A stretch of 5,634 bases of DNA from an uncultured Chloroflexota bacterium (GTDB lineage Bacteria; Chloroflexota; Anaerolineae; Anaerolineales; Villigracilaceae): positions 1 through 5,634 of the forward strand of contig CAILWD010000570.1 of assembly GCA_903837815.1 (NCBI GenBank), read 5' to 3'. A model generated the notes under the pieces. That model had not been told where the DNA came from. It saw only the letters and a program-made list of their open reading frames with translations, and ran no database searches. Within the stretch, counting starts at the first letter, position 1; every line of letters begins with the position of its first letter. Both the position numbers and the translations under genes were made by a program. Positions 1 to 5,325 of the stretch are shown piece by piece.

Positions 1-666
1 CATCACCACGGTCTTGCCCTGCGCCACAAATCCCTCGAACAAACGGATGATGGTATCCGAAGAACGCGTATCGAGATTGCCCGTCGGTTCGTCGGCGACC
101 AACAAGGGCGGGTCACAGGCCACGGCGCGGGCAATGGCGGCGAGCTGCTGCTGTCCCGTTGAAACCAGCACAGGGAGTTTGTGCGCGAACTTTTCCAAGC
201 CCACCAGTTCCAGCAGTTCCATGGCGCGCTTCGGGCGGTCGTCGAAGTCGTACATGTCCACGTAATCCATCGGGAGCATGACGTTCTCGAGCAGGGTCAG
301 CGTGGGCAGAAGTTGGAAGAATTGAAAGACGATGCCCAAATTCTTTCCGCGCCACTTCGAGCGCTGGCTTTCGGTGACACCCGTATAAATGTCCTTGCCG
401 CCGACCACAACCTGCCCCTCGGTGGGATGGTCGATGCCGGTGACCATGTTCAACAGCGTGGATTTGCCGCTGCCCGATTTGCCAACGATGGAAACGAACT
501 CACCGCGGTTGATGGTCAGGTCCACGCCTTTGAGGACGGTGAACTCGCCCGCGGCGTTGGCAAAGCGTTTGACGACGCCATGGAGTTGGATCATGGCATC
601 CGGGGCGGATTCTGCCATTCGGGCGGAATTAGCTTTCGGGTTGGAGCGAAGCGGAGATTTTTTCAT
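1..666 (-). CDS. ABC transporter ATP-binding protein, MacB/LolD type, second of two (3' end outside window)
   Basis: This is a cytoplasmic ATPase subunit that would drive a MacB/FtsX-like permease. 222 codons are visible, and the frame is open to the left edge, where it stops just before the expected VTHD switch-histidine motif. Visible motifs are Walker A GKSGSGKST at residues 62-70, Q-loop Q115, Walker B LLVADEP at 188-194 with catalytic E193, and D-loop NLD at 197-199. The ABC signature is unusual: VSTGQ at 168-172, followed by QQLAA, instead of the LSGGQQQR of the paralogue upstream. The start at 666 is chosen because its ATG overlaps the upstream stop (ATGA) and is preceded by GAGG five bases away. 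It adds a basic, polar tail of about 24 residues before the ATPase fold; M17 and M25 are alternative starts. The gene is co-transcribed with, and probably translationally coupled to, the upstream ATPase. The family assignment is firm; the substrate is unknown. Confidence 0.93.
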   Translation of the reverse strand, partial: MKKSPLRSNPKANSARMAESAPDAMIQLHGVVKRFANAAGEFTVLKGVDLTINRGEFVSIVGKSGSGKSTLLNMVTGIDHPTEGQVVVGGKDIYTGVTESQRSKWRGKNLGIVFQFFQLLPTLTLLENVMLPMDYVDMYDFDDRPKRAMELLELVGLEKFAHKLPVLVSTGQQQLAAIARAVACDPPLLVADEPTGNLDTRSSDTIIRLFEGFVAQGKTVVM

Positions 667-1400
667 TTCCGCCTCAGGGTTGTTTTGTCGAAATTGGAAT
701 CATTCCGCCCGTCGAGTAATTCCCCATCGGCAATCGTCAGGCTGCGCGAGAAGCGGGTGGCAAGCCCCATGTCGTGTGTGACCATGATGATGGTCTTGCC
801 CTGATCTTGTACCAGATGCTCGAAGACCTCAAAGATGTGATCGGCGGTGAGCGAGTCGAGGCTGCCTGTGGGTTCGTCTGCGACCAAAATCTGCGGGTCG
901 TTGGCGAGGGCGCGGGCGATGGCGACGCGCTGCTGCTGTCCGCCGGAGATAAAGGCGGGGAGTTTGTGGGCGTGCTCTTCGAGTTCGACCAGTTGCAAAA
1001 GTTCGAGGGCGCGGTCGCGTGATTTGCGCGGGTGAAAATTGTTGGAGAGGTCCATCGGCAGCATGATGTTTTCGAGCAGGGTCAGCATGGGCAAAAGTTG
1101 AAACGACTGATAAACGACGCCCATGTTCTGTCCGCGCCAGAGGGCGCGCGCATCCTCGCCCATGTCATGCACCGATAGTTTTTTGCCGTCGGTGTAAGCC
1201 AAAACTTCGCCGCTGGTAAGTTCGTCCACGCCGTTGATCATATTGAGCAGGGTCGATTTCCCCGCGCCCGACTTGCCGACAATGCCAAGAAATTCGCCTG
1301 TGCCAACTTTCAGGTTGATGTTTTTCAGAGCATCAAAATCCCCTGCCGCTGTGGAGTAGGTCTTCGAGATGTCATTTAGTTCGATCAAGGGTCCGGACAT
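663..1400 (-). CDS. ABC transporter ATP-binding protein, MacB/LolD type, first of two
   Basis: This is a complete 245-residue nucleotide-binding subunit, close to the usual size of about 220-250 residues for the LolD/MacB/FtsE group. Visible motifs are Walker A GKSGAGKST at 42-50, Q-loop Q98 (VVYQSFQLLP), a canonical signature ISGGQQQR at 151-158, Walker B ILVADEP at 171-177 with catalytic E176, D-loop SLD at 180-182 and switch H209 in VTHD. All elements needed for ATP hydrolysis are present. A longer open frame extends upstream to 1598, but homology begins at PLIELNDISKTY, so the ATG at 1400 is preferred. No Shine-Dalgarno sequence precedes it; a TAAAAT box lies 11 bases upstream. The gene is first in an operon with the paralogue at 1-666 and is divergent from the sensor kinase. 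The two proteins are closely similar and could pair as a heterodimer, or could serve separate permeases. The transported substrate cannot be told from the sequence. Confidence 0.95.
   Translation of the reverse strand: MSGPLIELNDISKTYSTAAGDFDALKNINLKVGTGEFLGIVGKSGAGKSTLLNMINGVDELTSGEVLAYTDGKKLSVHDMGEDARALWRGQNMGVVYQSFQLLPMLTLLENIMLPMDLSNNFHPRKSRDRALELLQLVELEEHAHKLPAFISGGQQQRVAIARALANDPQILVADEPTGSLDSLTADHIFEVFEHLVQDQGKTIIMVTHDMGLATRFSRSLTIADGELLDGRNDSNFDKTTLRRK
672..675 (-). promoter_or_regulatory. Shine-Dalgarno GAGG for the downstream ATPase
   Basis: On the minus strand GAGG lies five bases before the ATG at 666, inside the last codons of the upstream gene. It supports the ATGA-overlap start over the internal methionines M17 and M25. 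Confidence 0.6.
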
Positions 1401-1411
1401 AATTATGCTTA

Positions 1412-1417
1412 ATTTTA
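1412..1417 (-). promoter_or_regulatory. Putative -10 box TAAAAT for the ABC operon
   Basis: Read on the minus strand, TAAAAT ends 11 bases before the ATG at 1400. No convincing -35 hexamer was found 16-18 bases upstream. A start point about seven bases downstream of the box would give a leader of at most a few bases, consistent with the missing ribosome-binding site. The call rests on one hexamer in AT-rich DNA and is tentative. Confidence 0.35.
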
Positions 1418-1526
1418 CCGCCGTTGGGCAATTCGGTGGAAAACGCAGCATTACAAAGGGCATACGTTTTATTGCTGTGGACAGGCTGGCCGATTTGTCT
1501 GCGCAGCAATGCAGGGTAAATCGTTG

Positions 1527-1535
1527 TGCTACAAT
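1527..1535 (+). promoter_or_regulatory. Putative extended -10 promoter TGCTACAAT for the kinase-regulator operon
   Basis: TGCTACAAT matches the extended -10 form TGnTAnAAT. It ends 10 bases before the ATG at 1546, so transcription would begin only a few bases from the start codon. No Shine-Dalgarno sequence is present between the box and the ATG, which fits leaderless or near-leaderless translation. No good -35 element was found at 17-18 bases, as is common for extended -10 promoters. Confidence 0.45.
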
Positions 1536-1545
1536 ATCCAAACGA

Positions 1546-2952
1546 ATGACTTCTCTAAATGAATTCTTTGCCGTCAACAAGGAACTTGCCCTTTTCATCT
1601 ACGGATTGGGTTTTTTCATTTTGGGCTTTGCCATTGTCTTGCAGGTTCAACAATCCTCCAGGCTTGAGCTTGCCCGCAGCCTGAGATGGCTTGCGGCATT
1701 TGGGATCACCCACGCCTTCAACGAGTGGGGCGAACTTTTCATCCCTTTCCAGATGGATCATCTCCCCGAAGTCGCGGTCAAACTGTTGTTCGCAATGCAA
1801 CTGGTTTTACTGGCGGTTTCCTTTGCCCTGTTGTTCCAATTCGGGATATCTGTCCTGCGTCCCTTTACCCGACAAAATTGGCTGAATTGGGTTCCCCTTC
1901 TTTTACTGCTCCTGTGGACTCTCGTTTCGTTCTTTATTCTATTCCCATTGGCAACCGACCACAGGGATTGGTATCGGACTGTCATTGCCCTGGCGCGTTA
2001 TTTCATCGGGTTTCCCGGCGGATTACTGGCTGCATACGGATTACGCTACCATGCTCTCAGGCGCATCAAACCGCTTAATGTCCCGGCAATTTTCAGCAAC
2101 CTGCAAATTGCAGGAATCCTGCTTGGGGTGTATGCATTTCTGGGGGGCTTTATTCCGCCGCCAGTGGGTTTCTTCCCGGGCAATCTTCTGAATAGCCAAA
2201 CTTTTGAACAGGCAATTGGAATTCCGGTTATCACCTTCCGAACAGCCATCAGCCTGATAATCGCCTTTTACATGATCCGCTCGCTGGAAATCTTCACACT
2301 CGAAACCCAAAGAAAGGTCGAGGAACTGGAACAGGGGCAAATCATCAATGCGGAACAGGAAAGACTCGCGCGCGAATTGCATGACGGTGCGATCCAGAAA
2401 GTTTATACGGCAGGACTACTGGTCGAATCTGCTTCGCGAATGGCTGAGTCGACAGGGGAATTGGGGACGAGGCTGGAGCGGGCAAAGGTTGTCTTGAACG
2501 ACGCCATTGCCGATTTGCGTCACAACCTTGCCGAACTGCACCATTCCGAGGTTTTATCGGCAGGCGAGTCGCTGGAACAATGGCTTCGCAAACTGGCGGA
2601 GGACCCGCATTACAACACGCTGGTCAACATTTCACTCGATTTGAACCTGCCGGACGAGAAGGCGCTCTCTCCCACCCGCGAACGCCACGTCTTCGCGATT
2701 GTCAGCGAAGCGATGTCGAACATTGTGCGTCATGCCAACGCCAGCAATGTCAATATACAAGCCCGTGACCTGGGAGAAAAAATGCGGCTTCTCATCACCG
2801 ACGATGGAGCCGGATTGGATTCAAAAGCCAAACCGGGCTATGGGCTTCGCAATATGCGCGACCGTTCGCGTCTCTTGAACGGCGAATTGCGTTTTTCCGA
2901 ACCTGCCTCCAAGGGGACGACTGTCACGCTTGAAATCCCCTGGATGGACTGA
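1546..2952 (+). CDS. Membrane sensor histidine kinase, HisKA_3 (NarL-partner) type
   Basis: This is a 468-residue sensor that autophosphorylates on histidine and should pass phosphate to the regulator encoded just downstream. The N-terminal half is hydrophobic, with about seven predicted membrane helices (near 15-33, 46-66, 79-103, 113-135, 146-166, 185-204 and 226-246). The second carries a polar FGITHAFNEW stretch (52-61). No periplasmic domain of useful size is visible, so the signal may be sensed in or at the membrane. A short coiled-coil linker (about 250-275) leads to the H-box RELHDGAIQ, with H279 as the likely phosphoacceptor followed by the D typical of HisKA_3. The HATPase_c domain has N-box N392 (SEAMSNIVRHA), G1 box DDGAG at 419-423 and G2 box GYGLR at 431-435. 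The frame is open upstream to 1369, but that part overlaps the divergent promoter and ATPase gene and has no domain, so the ATG at 1546 is chosen. The stimulus is unknown. Confidence 0.93.
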   Translation: MTSLNEFFAVNKELALFIYGLGFFILGFAIVLQVQQSSRLELARSLRWLAAFGITHAFNEWGELFIPFQMDHLPEVAVKLLFAMQLVLLAVSFALLFQFGISVLRPFTRQNWLNWVPLLLLLLWTLVSFFILFPLATDHRDWYRTVIALARYFIGFPGGLLAAYGLRYHALRRIKPLNVPAIFSNLQIAGILLGVYAFLGGFIPPPVGFFPGNLLNSQTFEQAIGIPVITFRTAISLIIAFYMIRSLEIFTLETQRKVEELEQGQIINAEQERLARELHDGAIQKVYTAGLLVESASRMAESTGELGTRLERAKVVLNDAIADLRHNLAELHHSEVLSAGESLEQWLRKLAEDPHYNTLVNISLDLNLPDEKALSPTRERHVFAIVSEAMSNIVRHANASNVNIQARDLGEKMRLLITDDGAGLDSKAKPGYGLRNMRDRSRLLNGELRFSEPASKGTTVTLEIPWMD

Positions 2953-2956
2953 ATCC

Positions 2957-3619
2957 ATGAAAAAGACGCGCATCCTTTTGGTTGACGACCATGCCATCGT
3001 GCGGCTGGGATTGATGACCCTGCTCAACGACCAGCCTGATATGGAAGTGGTGGCCGAGGCAAGCACATCCGCCGAGGCAGTGCGGGCGGTGGAAAAATTC
3101 AAGCCGGATGTGGTTTTGATGGACATTCGCCTGCCGGGCGAAGGCGGCATCGAAGCCACGCGCCAGGTTACGTCCCGCTTTCCAGACAGCAAGGTGGTGA
3201 TGCTGACCTCCTTCGCCGACGATGAACTTGTGCTTCGCGCAATCAGCGCCGGGGCAGTGGGATATGTTTTGAAACAAGTCGGAAACGAAGAGTTGCTGCG
3301 GGCGATTCAGGCTGCGGCGAGAGGCGAAGCGCTGCTCGACCCGTCCACAACCGCCAAATTGCTTTCCCGTGTCCGCGAGTTGGATCGCAAATCCGAGGAG
3401 GATGCCTTCCGAAAATTTTCAGACCGCGAAATGGATGTGCTGGCACATTTGGCGCGCGGCAAAACAAACGCGGAGATCGGCAATCTATTAAATTTGAGCG
3501 AGAAGACGGTTGGAAATTATGTGAGTTCAATGTTCGAGAAGTTGCAACTGGGTAACCGCATCGAACTCGCTGCATACGCCTACGAGCACCACCTGTTTGA
3601 GCGCATGGGCAGGGAATAA
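2957..3619 (+). CDS. Response regulator, NarL/LuxR family
   Basis: This is a 220-residue DNA-binding response regulator, a typical length for the NarL family. The receiver domain (about 4-120) has the acidic pair D10-D11, phosphoacceptor D56 (VLMDIRLPG), T84, Y103 and K106, so phosphorylation should work normally. The C-terminal LuxR-type helix-turn-helix (about 152-215) shows the FSDREMDVL entry, the GKTNAEIG turn and a recognition helix LSEKTVGNYVSSMFEKL. Position 186 is G where many relatives have K or R. The ATG lies four bases after the kinase stop, with GGA eight bases upstream inside the end of the kinase gene, so the two are co-transcribed and probably coupled. An in-frame TTG at 2930 would add nine residues unlike the family and is rejected. 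Likely targets are its own promoter and the divergent ABC operon; this is inferred from position only. Confidence 0.95.
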   Translation: MKKTRILLVDDHAIVRLGLMTLLNDQPDMEVVAEASTSAEAVRAVEKFKPDVVLMDIRLPGEGGIEATRQVTSRFPDSKVVMLTSFADDELVLRAISAGAVGYVLKQVGNEELLRAIQAAARGEALLDPSTTAKLLSRVRELDRKSEEDAFRKFSDREMDVLAHLARGKTNAEIGNLLNLSEKTVGNYVSSMFEKLQLGNRIELAAYAYEHHLFERMGRE

Positions 3620-3655
3620 AAAGTGACAGTCACCTGTGAGGTGACTGTCACTTTT
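3619..3655. terminator. Bidirectional intrinsic terminator between convergent genes
   Basis: A perfect 17-base-pair inverted repeat with a three-base loop (GTG at 3636-3638) starts at the last base of the response regulator's stop codon. A-runs on the left and T-runs on the right give a U-tract in either direction. It therefore suits both the plus-strand kinase-regulator operon and the minus-strand lipoprotein gene, whose stop codon lies about 18 bases beyond the right arm. Each arm is itself nearly palindromic (GTGAC-A-GTCAC and GTGAC-T-GTCAC). Confidence 0.9.
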
Positions 3656-3672
3656 CTTAGCAGGACTTTGTC

Positions 3673-4845
3673 TTACGGCTTGGGCATGAATACGAAGGGG
3701 GTCGAGCCAGCCTGAAAAGCGTGGCGAACCTGGGCATTCTCGAACACAGCCAGACCAAAGTAGTATGTGCCAGCCATATCTGAGAATTCGACGTCGGTTT
3801 CAGAGGCGGTGACCAGCTTGCGGCTGAATTCAATCGTCCATGTGCCATTTTCCCATTTCCAAGAGGCGGAGATATCGCCACGGTCGCCGACAATCGGAGA
3901 TTTGATGATGCCGGGCAGGTAGGAACCAGCGGGCATGGCATCGAGAGCGGCCTGGTCGAGAGCAACTTTTTCGCTGTCGAGGATGTAGCCGGGAGCGCCT
4001 GTGGTCAGATCAGCATTCGGGGAGGTGAAGCCAGGCTTGGTCTTGTCGGGAACGGTCTTGGAGGCATCAGCGGGGTCAGCCATGGTGGCAAAGTTATCGG
4101 CATATCCACCGGATTCTTTTGCGTCACTCTTGCGGCCAGCTTCCTTTGCCTTCTCAGCGTCAAACTTGGTCCAGTCAAGATACTGATCGTCAATCTGTCC
4201 ATCGTTGCGGACGGATTTCCAGTGCCAGATGTCGCCCAATTCGCCTTCGGCAGAGGTGTATTTGTTGCCATAGGGTTTCACATCGGAGTTCTCGCCCGCG
4301 TGGCAGGCAACGAAACAACCAGTGGTTTCGAAGTTCTTGATGCTGTTGTTGACAGACCAGATCATGGAGAACTTGTCTTCATAGACGGTGTTGTTGTCGC
4401 CGCCTTTGTCGTTCTCGTCTTTGATCTGTTTCCAGGTGCCGTCATCCTGCTTCTGCCAGGGGGAGCGGAACCAGGATTCAGTCGGGTCGGCATAGGTCAG
4501 GAGGAAGTAGACAGTGTCGCCGCTGTAAACGGATTTGAGCGAGGCATCGACAGCAAAATTGTTGAATCCGCCAGCGACGGGGATGACGGTTTCCTGGGCA
4601 TCGGCCCAGGCGGCTTCGTCAGCGACGCCATCGAGAGTGGGAGCGGCATCCACAGGGTAGGAAACGAGAGCGCCTTCGGGGGCTTCCCATGCAGGCATGG
4701 GCGGTTCGGTTGGGGCGGGCGGTTCGGTTGCAACAACAGGCGCTTCAGTGGGAGCGGCGGTCGGCGCAGCAGTTGGCGCACCGCAGGCTGAAAGCACCAG
4801 CGACGCCAGAACGATCAGGGACAGGACGGAAATTATCTTCTTCAT
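3673..4845 (-). CDS. Lipoprotein with EB_dh/DOMON-like heme-binding domain (ethylbenzene dehydrogenase-related)
   Basis: This 390-residue exported lipoprotein is a predicted electron-transfer or heme-binding protein on the outer face of the membrane. Residues 1-20 form a lipoprotein signal peptide with lipobox LSAC, C21 being the lipidated residue. Residues 22-51 are a Thr/Pro/Ala/Glu linker. From about 68 the sequence matches the EB_dh/DOMON-like beta-sandwich family related to gamma subunits of DMSO-reductase-type enzymes: PTLDGVADEAAW at 69-80, DKFSMIW (157-163), DIWHWKSVR (205-213) and GTWTIEFSRKL (334-344). At 177-182 is CFVACH, a CX3CH motif with the look of a covalent heme c site; the only other cysteine is C21. 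The start is well supported by GAGGAG five bases upstream. The gene is convergent with the response regulator and stands alone: no molybdoenzyme or cytochrome partner is in the window. The redox partner and the heme type (b or c) are not shown by the sequence. Confidence 0.85.
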   Translation of the reverse strand: MKKIISVLSLIVLASLVLSACGAPTAAPTAAPTEAPVVATEPPAPTEPPMPAWEAPEGALVSYPVDAAPTLDGVADEAAWADAQETVIPVAGGFNNFAVDASLKSVYSGDTVYFLLTYADPTESWFRSPWQKQDDGTWKQIKDENDKGGDNNTVYEDKFSMIWSVNNSIKNFETTGCFVACHAGENSDVKPYGNKYTSAEGELGDIWHWKSVRNDGQIDDQYLDWTKFDAEKAKEAGRKSDAKESGGYADNFATMADPADASKTVPDKTKPGFTSPNADLTTGAPGYILDSEKVALDQAALDAMPAGSYLPGIIKSPIVGDRGDISASWKWENGTWTIEFSRKLVTASETDVEFSDMAGTYYFGLAVFENAQVRHAFQAGSTPFVFMPKP

Positions 4846-4850
4846 GTGAA

Positions 4851-4857
4851 CTCCTCA
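4851..4857 (-). promoter_or_regulatory. Shine-Dalgarno TGAGGAG of the lipoprotein gene
   Basis: On the minus strand TGAGGAG ends five bases before the ATG at 4845, an excellent ribosome-binding site. This contrasts with the two divergent genes near 1400-1546, which have none. No convincing -35/-10 pair was found upstream. Confidence 0.8.
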
Positions 4858-4950
4858 TTAATGTTTTGATTGGAAGGGCTATATGTAAAATCTGCTCACG
4901 ATTTTTTCATGTTGCCTCCACAAGTTTATGCAACTTCCCGCCATGATGTT

Positions 4951-4996
4951 AGAGGCGTTCTCCCCTATTTTGATGGAGGAGAACGCCTCTTTTTTT
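4951..4996 (+). terminator. Intrinsic terminator on the plus strand without an upstream gene
   Basis: A perfect 13-base-pair stem (AGAGGCGTTCTCC at 4951-4963 with its complement at 4978-4990) and a 14-base loop are followed directly by T6. The U-tract is on the plus strand only. No plus-strand gene lies just upstream, since the nearest gene on the left is the minus-strand lipoprotein. It may end a small RNA, stop antisense transcripts, or be a mobile hairpin repeat. Confidence 0.7.
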
Positions 4997-5023
4997 AAGA
5001 AACTATCAAACCGTCGCTACATC

Positions 5024-5125
5024 ATGTCATTCTGAGCCGCGAAGCGGCGAAGAATCTCAACTTTTGTTGCAAAATCTGGTTGAAAAACGAGATTCTTCGC
5101 TCCCTTTGGTCGCTCAGAATGACAT
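5024..5125. repeat. Interrupted long palindrome, probable dispersed repeat of REP/MITE kind
   Basis: The outer arms ATGTCATTCTGAGC (5024-5037) and GCTCAGAATGACAT (5112-5125) are exact inverses. So are the inner arms CGAAGAATCTC (5048-5058) and GAGATTCTTCG (5089-5099). Between outer and inner arms are 10- and 12-base inserts; the left one extends to a small CCGC-GAA-GCGG hairpin. The central 30 bases (5059-5088) contain a further TTTTG/CAAAA inverted pair. The GTCATTCTGAGC...GAAGAATCTC wording is one I recognise as common between genes in several environmental bacterial genomes, but copy number here cannot be seen. No transposase is present. Confidence 0.75.
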
Positions 5126-5163
5126 GCTTGGGTAGTCTTATGAATTTCAAAACACTCTCTTGA

Positions 5164-5238
5164 CCGTGATTTTCCTGATTACCTGATTGCCGTGATTGAA
5201 GCCTAATCATGGACATCCGATAATTCTGTAAATCATGG
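5164..5238. repeat. Degenerate block of short GATT/AATC words, probable dispersed-repeat relic
   Basis: The words CCGTGATT (5164-5171), CCTGATT (5174-5180), CCTGATT (5182-5188) and CCGTGATT (5190-5197) follow each other with 1-2 base spacers. AATCATGG then occurs twice (5205-5212 and 5231-5238). The block has no reading frame of note. Similar GATT-word strings occur in dispersed repeats of several phyla, which is a recollection and not shown by this window. Confidence 0.5.
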
Positions 5239-5325
5239 CTAAGACACTTCCTCCAAACCTGACCGGTTTCACCGTGACCCCGTTAAATCCATCACCTCAG
5301 AAACTCCCATATTTCAAGGTTTCCC

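Larger units (their letters stand above)
4846..5325. other. 480-base intergenic region rich in repeats, no convincing gene
   Basis: This stretch separates the lipoprotein start from the end of the peptidase gene. It holds the lipoprotein ribosome-binding site, an orphan plus-strand terminator (4951-4996), a long interrupted palindrome (5024-5125), a block of GATT-type words (5164-5238) and a small AAACC/GGTTT inverted repeat (5255-5269). Open frames in it are short, run through the repeats and lack ribosome-binding sites or recognisable domains, so none is called as a gene. Confidence 0.7.

Noticed and set aside
181..804. 207-codon open frame on the plus strand
   Set aside because: It lies antisense to the two ATPase genes, whose motifs are intact on the minus strand, and its translation has no recognisable domain.
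1369..1545. N-terminal extension of the histidine kinase from 1369
   Set aside because: It would overlap the divergent ATPase gene and both promoter boxes and encodes no recognisable domain or helix; the ATG at 1546 fits the -10 box.
1401..1598. N-terminal extension of the first ATPase up to 1598
   Set aside because: The extra sequence has no family similarity, overlaps the kinase gene and the divergent promoter region, and the ATPase fold begins right after the ATG at 1400.
3636..3652. CRP-like site (TGTGA...TCAC) near the terminator
   Set aside because: The half-sites are eight bases apart instead of six, and they are part of the terminator hairpin downstream of both genes.
4222..4791. 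189-codon glycine-rich open frame on the plus strand
   Set aside because: It is antisense to the lipoprotein gene, and its Gly/Val-rich composition mirrors the codon bias of the real gene.
5024..5125. CRISPR array or tRNA-like structure
   Set aside because: There is one inverted repeat and no regularly spaced direct repeats, and no cloverleaf or CCA end can be drawn.
5022..5216. 64-codon open frame on the minus strand
   Set aside because: It is a read-through of the palindromic repeat and the GATT-word block; no ribosome-binding site or domain.
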